This document shows, piece after piece, positions 24,621-32,704 of a stretch of DNA of 64,000 nt. The notes under the pieces were generated by a model that saw nothing but the letters and a program-made list of their open reading frames with translations, was not told the origin of the DNA and searched no databases. The stretch covers positions 372,001-436,000 of the forward strand of contig CAVWQV010000001.1 of the NCBI GenBank assembly GCA_963757115.1, written 5' to 3'. The position numbers were made by a program, and so were the translations under genes. The stretch comes from CAVWQV01 sp963757115 (GTDB lineage: Bacteria; Pseudomonadota; Alphaproteobacteria; Acetobacterales; Acetobacteraceae). Numbering within the stretch: position 1 is the first letter of the stretch; the number at the start of each line of letters is the position of its first letter.

Positions 24621-25969
24621 CGCCGCGGCTGCGGGAAGAAGCGGTTCGGAATCCAGGGCAGGCCCAGATTCTCGCGCAATGTGCGACCCTCGTACTCGCG
24701 GCGGAAAATGCCCCGGCGCTGCAATTCCGGCACCACGCGATCGACGAAATCGTCGAGCCCCATCGGCAGATAGGGAAACATGATGTTGAAGCCGTCGCTG
24801 GCGCCGGTCTCCAGCCATTCCTCCATCGTGTCGGCGATGGTTTGCGGCGTGCCCACCATGGAAAGCCCGCCATAGCCGCCCATCATCTGCGCCAGCTGGC
24901 GGATCGTGAGATTGTCCCGCTTGGCCAGCGCCTTGATCCGCTCGCTGCCGCCCTGGCTTTGGTTGGTCGGAGGCAGCTCGGGGAGCGGGCCTTCCAGGTC
25001 GAAGCCGGATACGTCATGGCCGAGTGCTATCGAAAGCGACGCGAGCCCACTATCCGGATGCACTAGGCTGTCGAGGTGCGCGCGCTTGGCCCGCGCCTCC
25101 TCCACGGTGTCGCCCACCACCACGAGGCAGCCGGGAAGAATTTTCATGTGGTCCGGATTGCGCCCCGCCGCGCGCATCCGGCTGCGGATGTCGTCGCAGT
25201 AGGCGCGACCCTCCTCGATGGTGCGGGCGGAAGCGAAGATCATCTCGGCAATCTCGGCGGCAACCTGCCGGCCGGCGTCCGAGGCGCCCGCCTGAACGAT
25301 CACCGGCCAGCCCTGGACCGGGCGGGCGACGTTGAGCGGCCCGCGCACGGAGAAGTACTGTCCCTTGTGGTTCAGCACGTGCATCCGCTCGGGATCGAGG
25401 TAGATGCCGCTTTCCACGTCGCGGATGAAGGCGTCGTCCGCCCAGCTATCCCACAGCCCGGTCACCACGTCGAAGAACTCGCGCCCACGGCGATAGCGCT
25501 CGTCGTGCTCGACGTGCTCCTCGAGGCCGAAATTGAGCGCGGCGTCAGGATTGGAGGTGGTGACGACGTTCCAGCCGGCCCGGCCGCCGCTGAGATGGTC
25601 GAGCGAGGCGAAGCGGCGTGCGACGTGGTACGGCTCGTCGAACGTGGTGGATGCGGTCGCGATCAGCCCGAGGCGCTCGGTCACCACCGCAAGTGCGGGG
25701 AGCAGGGTCGGCGGGTCGAAGGAGGTGACGGTGGCGCTCCGCATCAGCGCCGCCATCGGCATGTTGAGCACGGCGAGGTGGTCGGCCATGAAGAAGGCAT
25801 CGAACTTGCCGCGCTCGAGCGTTTGGGCGAAGCGCTTGAGATGCGCCCAGTTGAAGTTGGCGTCCGGGTAGGCGCCGGGATAGCGCCAAGCCGCGGTATG
25901 GATGCTGACCGGGCGCATGAAGGCGCCGAGCCGCAATTGGCGTCGCTCCGTCATCAGATTTGATTCCAT
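24617..25969 (-). CDS. LLM-class flavin-dependent monooxygenase (NtaA/SnaA/DszA subfamily)
   Basis: A roughly 450-residue FMNH2-dependent monooxygenase with a luciferase-like barrel. Subfamily marks are the opening HTAAWRYPGAYPDANFNW, FFMADHLAVLN, RFASLDHLSGGRAGWNVVTT and GPLNVARPVQGWPVIVQAGAS. Relatives oxidise nitrilotriacetate, dibenzothiophene sulfone, pristinamycin or alkylated amides, using FMNH2 from a separate reductase. No flavin reductase is adjacent. It is divergent from a second LLM protein at 26128 and coupled to the acyltransferase. It suggests a catabolic or detoxification cassette of unknown substrate. Confidence 0.88.
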   Translation of the reverse strand: MESNLMTERRQLRLGAFMRPVSIHTAAWRYPGAYPDANFNWAHLKRFAQTLERGKFDAFFMADHLAVLNMPMAALMRSATVTSFDPPTLLPALAVVTERLGLIATASTTFDEPYHVARRFASLDHLSGGRAGWNVVTTSNPDAALNFGLEEHVEHDERYRRGREFFDVVTGLWDSWADDAFIRDVESGIYLDPERMHVLNHKGQYFSVRGPLNVARPVQGWPVIVQAGASDAGRQVAAEIAEMIFASARTIEEGRAYCDDIRSRMRAAGRNPDHMKILPGCLVVVGDTVEEARAKRAHLDSLVHPDSGLASLSIALGHDVSGFDLEGPLPELPPTNQSQGGSERIKALAKRDNLTIRQLAQMMGGYGGLSMVGTPQTIADTMEEWLETGASDGFNIMFPYLPMGLDDFVDRVVPELQRRGIFRREYEGRTLRENLGLPWIPNRFFPQPRR

Positions 25970-26127
25970 GTGCGATGGGGCGGGCGGCCCCGTTGGGACC
26001 GACCTTACCGCGCGACGGCGGAGGCCAGCAAAGTGCCGGGACCGGTTCCACTACGTGGCCCGCTGGACCACCGGACTACCGGAGGGTAGCCTACCGAGGC
26101 TGGATCCACTTCAGAGGCGGCGGGAAC

Positions 26128-27387
26128 ATGCGCTTCACTTGGTTCAACCTGATGCCCTGGCGCTGGCTGCCGGACGATTTCCGCGAACAGCACCGCTCGG
26201 TCTGGGTGGATATCGACAACCGGCTGTTCGATCCGGTGAAAGGCCACGTGCTCTATAACGAGTATATGGACCTGCTCGAATACGCCGACGGCCTCGGCTT
26301 CGATGGCATCGGCGTCAACGAGCATCACCAGAACGGCTATGGGCTGATGCCGTCGCCCAACATCATCGCGGCCGGCCTGGCGCGCCGGACCTCGGAGGCC
26401 GCACTTGTGGTGCTCGGCAACTCCATCGCGCTCTATAATCCGCCGATCCGGGTCGCGGAGGAGTTCGCGATGCTGGACGTGATCTCGGGGGGGCGCCTCG
26501 TCGCCGGCTTTCCGGTCGGCACGTCCATGGACACCAACTACTGCTACGGAACCATCCCCGCACTCACGCGCGAGAAATACGCCGAGGCGCACGATCTCAT
26601 CATCCGGGCCTGGAAGGAGGAAGAGATCTTCGCCTTCAACGGCCGCTACAACAAGCTGCGTTACGTCAATCTCTGGCCGAAGCCGATCCAGAAGCCGCAT
26701 CCGCCGCTGCACATACCGGGTGGCGGCTCGGTCGAAACTTACGATTTCTGCATCGACAACACGTACTCTTACTCATACCTCAGCTTCAATGGCTATCTGC
26801 GCGCGCAAGCGCTGATGGACGGCTACTGGGCGCGCGTGCGCGAGCGGGGCGCGCCCGACGACAGTCCGTATCGCGCCGGCTTCGCGCAAACGGTGTTCGT
26901 CGCCGACACGGATGCGCAGGCCGAGGCGATGTACGCGGAGCATGCGCATTACTTTTATAATCGTTGCCTCCACGTGTTCCCGGGCTTCGCCGATGCGCCG
27001 GGCTATCGGACGATTAAGACGCTGCAAGTCGGCGCGGTGAACCAGTACTCTCGCACCGAGTACACTGAACTCACGTGGAAGGATCTCGTGGACGGTGGCT
27101 ACATCGTTGCGGGCTCGCCGGAAACGGTGCGTCAGCGGATGGAGCACCTGATCAAGAGCCTCCGCGTCGGCAACATCTTCCTCCTGCTACACGTCGGCAA
27201 CATGCCCAAGGAGAAGTGCATGTACTCGACGAAGCTGTTTGCGGAGAAGGTGCTGCCACACCTTCGTAACATCTGGCCGGATTACAACAATGACGGCCGG
27301 TTCTGGTGCAAGCCGCTGGCACAACGGGCGGAGCCTGCGCCGCTGCCGGTCCGGGCGCCCGCGCCGCAGCTGGAGCCCGCGAAGTGA
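26128..27387 (+). CDS. LLM-class flavin-dependent oxidoreductase (bacterial luciferase-like)
   Basis: 419 residues. The ATG at 26128 begins MRFTWFNLMPWRWLPDDF after GGCGGCGGGAAC. Luciferase-like features include FDGIGVNEHHQNGYGLMPSP with the conserved EHH, IALYNPPIRVAEEFAMLDVI and SGGRLVAGFPVGT. It belongs to a different subfamily from the divergent gene, closer to LuxA-type monooxygenases with an extended C-terminal tail. Its stop overlaps the GTG of an alpha/beta hydrolase, a pairing common in ring- or ester-cleaving pathways. The substrate cannot be told from sequence. Confidence 0.88.
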   Translation: MRFTWFNLMPWRWLPDDFREQHRSVWVDIDNRLFDPVKGHVLYNEYMDLLEYADGLGFDGIGVNEHHQNGYGLMPSPNIIAAGLARRTSEAALVVLGNSIALYNPPIRVAEEFAMLDVISGGRLVAGFPVGTSMDTNYCYGTIPALTREKYAEAHDLIIRAWKEEEIFAFNGRYNKLRYVNLWPKPIQKPHPPLHIPGGGSVETYDFCIDNTYSYSYLSFNGYLRAQALMDGYWARVRERGAPDDSPYRAGFAQTVFVADTDAQAEAMYAEHAHYFYNRCLHVFPGFADAPGYRTIKTLQVGAVNQYSRTEYTELTWKDLVDGGYIVAGSPETVRQRMEHLIKSLRVGNIFLLLHVGNMPKEKCMYSTKLFAEKVLPHLRNIWPDYNNDGRFWCKPLAQRAEPAPLPVRAPAPQLEPAK

Positions 27388-28190
27388 TCACCGTCCGCAG
27401 CGTTCCGACCAAGCGGGCCGAGGTTCACGTGCTGGAGGGCGGCAGCGGTCCCGACCTCGTGTTTCTGCACAGCGCGGGCGGCCTCAAGCCGGACGATCCG
27501 TTCCTGCTGAAACTTGCCGAGCGCTACCGGGTGCTTGCCCCGCTGCTTCCGGGTTATGGCGATAGCCCTGAGAGCGGCGAAATCCGCGATATGCTGGACG
27601 TGACGCTCTTGACGTTCGAGGTGCTGGACGCGCTCGGTGTCTCCAGGCCTTTGCTGGTGGGGCACTCGCTCGGCGGCATGATCGCGGCCGAAATGGCTGC
27701 GGTCTGCCCGCGCGAAGTGGAGCGCCTCTGCCTCATCGCGCCGGCTGGGCTTTGGCTGGACGCTTATCCCGCACCCGACATCTTTGCGATGCTGCCGAAG
27801 GATTTCCCGCCAACCTTGTTCCACGACGCCGAACTAGGCGCCTCGCTCATCACCTCCAACGTCGATATCAAGGACCCGAAGTTCCTGATCCCGTTCCTGG
27901 TGACCAATGCGCGGCAGCTCGGCATGGCGGGAAAGCTCCTGTTTCCGATCCCCGAGCGCGGGCTCAAGGATCGCATCCACCGCATCACGGCGCGCACCGT
28001 GCTGGTCTGGGGCGACAGCGACCGGGTGTTCCCGGCACCGTACGCGCAAGCCTGGAAGGCCGCGATCGCCGGGGCCGAGCTCGTCAGCGTGCCCGACGCG
28101 GGCCACATGGTGACGCTCGAGCAGACGGACGCGGTGCTTGCGGCCGTGAACCGGCTGCGGCCGGCGTTCGATACCGCCGTCAACGCCTGA
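27384..28190 (+). CDS. alpha/beta hydrolase
   Basis: A 268-residue single-domain hydrolase. The nucleophile elbow is GHSLGG (Ser), the acid is probably the Asp in VLVWGDSDRVFP, and the base is the His in PDAGHMVTLEQ. The oxyanion-hole strand FLHSAGG precedes them. The GTG start at 27384 overlaps the stop of the LLM gene (GTGA), so it is co-translated with that oxygenase. It may hydrolyse the ester, lactone or C-C bond product formed by the monooxygenase, an inference from gene order. It lies 10 bp before eno but is probably not functionally related to it. Confidence 0.85.
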   Translation: MITVRSVPTKRAEVHVLEGGSGPDLVFLHSAGGLKPDDPFLLKLAERYRVLAPLLPGYGDSPESGEIRDMLDVTLLTFEVLDALGVSRPLLVGHSLGGMIAAEMAAVCPREVERLCLIAPAGLWLDAYPAPDIFAMLPKDFPPTLFHDAELGASLITSNVDIKDPKFLIPFLVTNARQLGMAGKLLFPIPERGLKDRIHRITARTVLVWGDSDRVFPAPYAQAWKAAIAGAELVSVPDAGHMVTLEQTDAVLAAVNRLRPAFDTAVNA

Positions 28191-28200
28191 CGGATCGGCC

Positions 28201-29478
28201 ATGAGCGCAATTGCCGATATCATCGGCCGCGAGATCCTGGACAGCCGCGGCAACCCCACGATCGAGGTGGATGTCGTGCTGGAGGGCGGGGCGCTGGGCC
28301 GGGCGGCCGTGCCCTCGGGCGCTTCCACCGGCGCGCACGAGGCCGTCGAGCTCCGGGACGGGGATCGGGCCCGGTTCGGCGGCAAGGGCGTCCGCGCGGC
28401 CATCGACAACGTCGAGGGCGAGATCTTCGACGCGATCAGCGGCATGGACCCACGCGATCAGATCAAGATCGATGATGTGTTGATCGATCTCGACGGCACG
28501 CCGAACAAGAGCAGGCTCGGCGCCAACGCCATCCTGGGCGTGTCGCTCGCGGTGGCGAAGGCGGCGGCGGCCGATCTCGGCATCCCGCTCTACCGGTATG
28601 TGGGTGGGGTGTACGCCCGCACCCTACCGGTGCCGATGATGAATATCGTCAACGGCGGCAAGCACGCCGACAATCCGATCGATGTCCAGGAGTTCATGAT
28701 CCAGCCAGTCGCGGCGCCCACGCTTGCGGATGCGGTGCGGATGGGTGCCGAGATCTTTGCCACGCTGAAGCAGGGGCTGCACGAGGCGGGCCACAACACC
28801 AATGTGGGCGACGAGGGCGGGTTCGCGCCCAACCTCAGCTCGGCCGATGACGCGCTCGCCTTCATCTCGCGTGCTTGCGAGAAGGCCGGGTATCGTCCCG
28901 GCGAGGACGTCACGTTCGCGCTCGACTGCGCGGCGACCGAGTTTTTCAGCGGCGGCCGGTACGAGCTCGCGGGCGAGGGCAAGAGTCTCGATCCCGCCGG
29001 GATGGTGCGCTATCTGCAGGAGCTGGTCGGCCGATATCCGATTGCTTCCATCGAGGATGGTTGCGCGGAGGACGACTGGGACGGCTGGAAGCTGCTGACC
29101 GACGCGCTGGGCGACAAGATCAACCTGGTGGGCGACGACCTGTTCGTGACGAACCCCGAACGCCTGCGCCGGGGCATCGCTGCCGGGACCGCCAACGCCG
29201 TGCTCGTCAAGGTCAACCAGATCGGCACATTGAGCGAGACCCTCGAGACAATGGAGATCGCGCATCGCGCCGGCTATCGCTGCGTGATGAGCCATCGTTC
29301 GGGTGAGACCGAGGATTCGACCATCGCGGACCTCGCCGTCGCCACGAATTGCGGGCAGATCAAGACCGGCAGCTTGGCCCGCAGCGATCGGACGGCGAAG
29401 TACAATCAGCTCGTCCGGATTGAGGCCGAACTCGGCGCGGCCGCGCGCTACGCGGGCCGCACCATTCTGCGGAGCTGA
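28201..29478 (+). CDS. eno: enolase (phosphopyruvate hydratase)
   Basis: 425 residues, the canonical length. It interconverts 2-phosphoglycerate and phosphoenolpyruvate. Diagnostic segments are EILDSRGNPTIEVDV at the N-terminus, GDEGGFAPNL, the magnesium and active-site region GDDLFVTN, the catalytic Lys in VKVNQIGTLSET, and MSHRSGETEDSTIADLAV. It heads the conserved alphaproteobacterial block eno-ftsB-pdhABC. A small minus-strand gene is inserted between eno and ftsB here. Confidence 0.98.
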   Translation: MSAIADIIGREILDSRGNPTIEVDVVLEGGALGRAAVPSGASTGAHEAVELRDGDRARFGGKGVRAAIDNVEGEIFDAISGMDPRDQIKIDDVLIDLDGTPNKSRLGANAILGVSLAVAKAAAADLGIPLYRYVGGVYARTLPVPMMNIVNGGKHADNPIDVQEFMIQPVAAPTLADAVRMGAEIFATLKQGLHEAGHNTNVGDEGGFAPNLSSADDALAFISRACEKAGYRPGEDVTFALDCAATEFFSGGRYELAGEGKSLDPAGMVRYLQELVGRYPIASIEDGCAEDDWDGWKLLTDALGDKINLVGDDLFVTNPERLRRGIAAGTANAVLVKVNQIGTLSETLETMEIAHRAGYRCVMSHRSGETEDSTIADLAVATNCGQIKTGSLARSDRTAKYNQLVRIEAELGAAARYAGRTILRS

Positions 29479-29490
29479 TTGCCGGTCCGG

Positions 29491-29760
29491 CTAATAGGGT
29501 GGACGGCCGTAATAGTACACCGGAGGTGGCGCGGAGTAGGTGAGCGGCGGCGCGTAATAGAACGGCCGGGGCGCATAGTAGGCGGGCGGGGTGCGGTAGA
29601 GATAGGCTTGGCGCTCCCGCCACTCATGCTCGCGCCATTCGTGCGCCCGCCACGCTTCCTGCCGGTGCCAGTCATACGGTTGGGCGAACGCCGGGCCGGC
29701 CACGCAGGCTAACCCCAGCAGGCCGACCGCGGCGGCGACGACTGTTGTTCGAACCCTCAT
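29491..29760 (-). CDS. small secreted Tyr/Pro/Trp-rich protein
   Basis: An 89-residue protein starting at 29760 with GGAGGAG upstream. Residues 1-26 form a clear Sec signal peptide ending AFA. The mature part begins with a charged WxxxEWRxHEWRER stretch rich in His, Trp, Arg and Glu. It ends in a roughly 35-residue Tyr/Pro repeat (PPAYYAPRPFYYAPP). Proteins of this type are common and uncharacterised in alphaproteobacteria and may be surface or envelope associated. It converges on eno with a 12-bp gap. No function is assigned. Confidence 0.65.
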   Translation of the reverse strand: MRVRTTVVAAAVGLLGLACVAGPAFAQPYDWHRQEAWRAHEWREHEWRERQAYLYRTPPAYYAPRPFYYAPPLTYSAPPPVYYYGRPPY

Positions 29761-29894
29761 GCAGCAACTCCTCCGGCCTTCGAAACCTCATCATGATCGA
29801 ACGCCGCGAAGGGGGCGTCATCGTGGCAAGACGTTCACAGCAGCGCGAGCGATGTGGTATGCGCGGGTTCTGTTGTGTGAACGGGGAGTCGCCC

Positions 29895-30224
29895 ATGTCG
29901 CTGCAGCGCGCCGTGAGGCGTAAGGCGAAGTTGCTGGCCGCACCAGCGGTGTTTCTCGGGCTGTTCGGCTACTTCGCCTGGAACGTGACGCAAGGTAATC
30001 GGGGCCTGCGATCCTACGCTCAGCGGCTTGATCTCTTGCGCCAGGCACAAGGCGAGCTGACCAAGGCCGAGCGGGAACGCGACGGCTGGGAACGGCGGGT
30101 TGCGGGATTGCGCAGCCAGCATGTCGACCGCGACACGCTCGATGAGCGCGCCCGCGCGATGCGGAACATGGCCGACCCGAGCGATATCGTGGTGTCCTAC
30201 GGCCCCCGGGAGCGCTTGTTCTAG
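29895..30224 (+). CDS. ftsB: septum formation initiator FtsB/DivIC family
   Basis: A 109-residue bitopic membrane protein. After a basic N-terminus there is one transmembrane helix (FLGLFGYFAWNV, around residues 14-32). A coiled-coil periplasmic segment rich in Glu/Arg/Gln heptads follows (LDLLRQAQGELTKAERERD). FtsB bridges FtsL and FtsQ in the divisome. Its position between eno and pdhA is the conserved alphaproteobacterial arrangement, which supports the call despite low sequence conservation. The ATG at 29895 follows GGGGAG; upstream in-frame residues do not look like protein. Confidence 0.8.
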   Translation: MSLQRAVRRKAKLLAAPAVFLGLFGYFAWNVTQGNRGLRSYAQRLDLLRQAQGELTKAERERDGWERRVAGLRSQHVDRDTLDERARAMRNMADPSDIVVSYGPRERLF

Positions 30225-30298
30225 GCCAAAGTCGCTTCCTTGCTGTCCGAGGAGGGCGCCGCTAAGTCTCTCCTGAGCGGTAGTCAGCGGGGGAGCGG

Positions 30299-31309
30299 AT
30301 GGCCCAGAGGACGACCCGGGGGCGGGGCAAGAGCGCGGTCGTGGCACCGGCCGACAGCGAATGGCTGCGCAAGGCCTATCACGACATGGTGCTGATCCGG
30401 CGCTTCGAGGAACGCGCCGGCCAGCTCTACGGGATGGGCCTGATCGGTGGGTTCTGCCACCTGTACATCGGGCAGGAGGCGGTCGTCGTCGGGGTGCAGT
30501 CGGCGCTGTCGGAGGGTGACGAGGTGATCACCTCCTACCGCGACCACGGGCACATGCTGGCGACCGGCATGGATCCCCGCGGAGTGATGGCCGAATTGAC
30601 CGGGAGGGCGACCGGCTACTCGCACGGCAAGGGCGGCTCCATGCACATGTTCAGCAAGGAGAAGCACTTCTACGGCGGCCACGGGATCGTGGGAGCGCAG
30701 GTCAGCCTCGGCACCGGGCTGGGCTTCGCGAACTGGTATCGCGGCTCGGACCGGGTGAGCGTCACCTATTTCGGGGAAGGCGCGTCGAACCAGGGGCAGG
30801 TCTACGAAAGCTTCAACCTGGCCGCGCTGATGAAGCTCCCGGTCGTCTATGTCATCGAGAACAACAGGTACGGCATGGGCACCAGCGTCGACCGCGCATC
30901 CGCGTCGCACGACCTGTCGCAGAACGGCGCGCCGTGGGGCATACCGGGCGCCAAGGTGGACGGAATGGACGTGACCGCCGTGCGCGACGCGGCGACCGTC
31001 GCTATCGCGCATTGCCGGGAAGGCAAGGGGCCGTACCTGCTGGAGGTCGCGACGTATCGGTATCGTGGCCACTCCATGTCGGACCCGGCCAAGTATCGCA
31101 CCCGCGAGGAGGTGCAGAAGATGCGGACGGAGCGCGACTGCATCGAAACCGTGCGGCTGCGTTTGATCGACGCGGGCGTGGAGGAGGACGAGCTGAAGGC
31201 GGTTGATGACGAGGCTAAGCGCGTGATCCAGGACGCCGCGGATTTCGCGCAGTCGAGCCCGGAGCCGGAACCGGCCGAACTCTACACCGACGTGCTGCTG
31301 GAGGGCTGA
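30299..31309 (+). CDS. pdhA: pyruvate dehydrogenase E1 component, alpha subunit
   Basis: 336 residues. It contains the thiamine-diphosphate motif region VTYFGEGASNQGQVYESFNL...NNRYGMGT, and upstream GHGIVGAQVSLGTGLGFAN. YRDHGHMLATGMDP and YRYRGHSMSDPAKYRTREEV (phosphorylation-loop equivalent) are typical of alpha2beta2 E1 enzymes. With PdhB it decarboxylates pyruvate and transfers the acetyl group to the lipoyl arm. The first 25 residues (MAQRTTRGRGKS...) are a basic non-conserved leader. It is the start of the pdhA-pdhB-pdhC-(GNAT)-lpd-lipA cluster, with a 4-bp gap before pdhB. Confidence 0.97.
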   Translation: MAQRTTRGRGKSAVVAPADSEWLRKAYHDMVLIRRFEERAGQLYGMGLIGGFCHLYIGQEAVVVGVQSALSEGDEVITSYRDHGHMLATGMDPRGVMAELTGRATGYSHGKGGSMHMFSKEKHFYGGHGIVGAQVSLGTGLGFANWYRGSDRVSVTYFGEGASNQGQVYESFNLAALMKLPVVYVIENNRYGMGTSVDRASASHDLSQNGAPWGIPGAKVDGMDVTAVRDAATVAIAHCREGKGPYLLEVATYRYRGHSMSDPAKYRTREEVQKMRTERDCIETVRLRLIDAGVEEDELKAVDDEAKRVIQDAADFAQSSPEPEPAELYTDVLLEG

Positions 31310-31313
31310 GGGA

Positions 31314-32690
31314 ATGTCGACGCAGATCCTCATGCCGGCCCTTTCGCCCACCATGACGGAGGGCAAGCTCGCCAAGTGGCTGAAGCAGGTCGGCGACGAG
31401 GTTCACGCCGGCGACGTCATCGCCGAGATCGAGACGGACAAGGCGACGATGGAAGTGGAGGCGGTGGACGACGGCAAGCTCGCCCGCATTCTGATCGACG
31501 AGGGAACCGAAGGCGTCGCGGTCAACACGCCGATCGCGGTGTTGAGCGAGAACGGCGAGGACGTGAGCGAGGCACCGCCGCCGCGGGCGGAAGCGGCGGC
31601 GATGCCGAAGGTGGCGGCCGAGGGTGGGGACGTCAACGCAATCGCCGAGCGGAGCGCGCCGCTCTACGCGGCTCAGGCAGCGGTCGACGACACCCCGGAG
31701 AAGGATTGGGGACCCACCAAATCCGTCACCGTGCGCGAAGCGCTGCGCGACGCCATGGCGATCGAAATGCGGCGCGACGAGAACGTGTTCCTCCTCGGCG
31801 AGGAGGTCGCGCAGTATCAGGGCGCCTATAAGATTAGCCAAGGGATGCTCGACGAGTTCGGGCCGAAGCGGATCATCGACACGCCGATCACCGAGCACGG
31901 CTTCACCGGCCTGGCGGTCGGCGCGGCGATGACGGGGCTGCGGCCCATCGTGGAGTACATGACCTTCAATTTCGCCATGCAGGCGATCGATCAGATCATC
32001 AATTCGGCCTCCAAGACGCTCTACATGTCAGGTGGCCAGATGGGCTGCCCCATCGTGTTCCGGGGGCCGAACGGCGCCGCGTCGCGTGTCGCCGCACAGC
32101 ACAGCCAGTGCTACGCGTCATGGTACGCGCATTGCCCTGGCCTCAAAGTGGTCGCGCCCTGGTCGGCGGCGGACGCCAAGGGCCTGTTGCGCGCCGCAAT
32201 CCGCGACCCCAACCCGGTGATCGTGCTCGAGAACGAGATCCTCTACGGCCAGCATTTCGAGTGCCCGACGGATGAGGATTTCATCGTCCCGATCGGCCGC
32301 GCCAAGATCGAGCGCGCGGGCGAGCACGTCACCATCGTCGCGTTCAGCATCATGGTCGGTGTCGCAATGAAAGCGGCGGAGCAGTTGGCCGAACAGGGCA
32401 TCAGCGCCGAAGTCATCAACCTCCGGTCGCTCCGGCCGCTCGATACGGCGACCATCGTCGAGAGTGTGAAGAAGACCAACCGCGTCGTGTCCGTCGAGGA
32501 AGGCTGGCCGTTCGCCGGCATCGGCGCCGAGGTCGCGATGCAGGTGGTGGAGAACTGCTTTGACTGGCTGGACGCTCCACCGGTGCGGGTGCACGGGGTG
32601 GACGTGCCGCTGCCCTACGCCGCCAACCTCGAGAAGCTCGCCCTGCCGCAGCCCGAGTGGGTGGTCGAAGCGGTCAAGAAGATCGTCTGA
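31314..32690 (+). CDS. pdhB: pyruvate dehydrogenase E1 component, beta subunit with N-terminal lipoyl domain
   Basis: 458 residues in two parts. Residues 1-80 form a lipoyl domain with the lipoylation lysine in ETDKATMEV. After an Ala/Pro-rich linker, residues from about 135 are the E1-beta transketolase-like domain (ALRDAMAIEMRRDENVFLLGEEV, GFTGLAVGAAMTGLRPIVEY, EGWPFAGIGAEVAMQVVE). A lipoyl domain on E1-beta is known from alphaproteobacteria. It is nearly identical to the first lipoyl domain of pdhC downstream (MPALSPTMTEG in both), which points to internal duplication or domain exchange within the operon. Confidence 0.97.
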   Translation: MSTQILMPALSPTMTEGKLAKWLKQVGDEVHAGDVIAEIETDKATMEVEAVDDGKLARILIDEGTEGVAVNTPIAVLSENGEDVSEAPPPRAEAAAMPKVAAEGGDVNAIAERSAPLYAAQAAVDDTPEKDWGPTKSVTVREALRDAMAIEMRRDENVFLLGEEVAQYQGAYKISQGMLDEFGPKRIIDTPITEHGFTGLAVGAAMTGLRPIVEYMTFNFAMQAIDQIINSASKTLYMSGGQMGCPIVFRGPNGAASRVAAQHSQCYASWYAHCPGLKVVAPWSAADAKGLLRAAIRDPNPVIVLENEILYGQHFECPTDEDFIVPIGRAKIERAGEHVTIVAFSIMVGVAMKAAEQLAEQGISAEVINLRSLRPLDTATIVESVKKTNRVVSVEEGWPFAGIGAEVAMQVVENCFDWLDAPPVRVHGVDVPLPYAANLEKLALPQPEWVVEAVKKIV

Positions 32691-32704
32691 CGGAGGGGCG
32701 CAGC

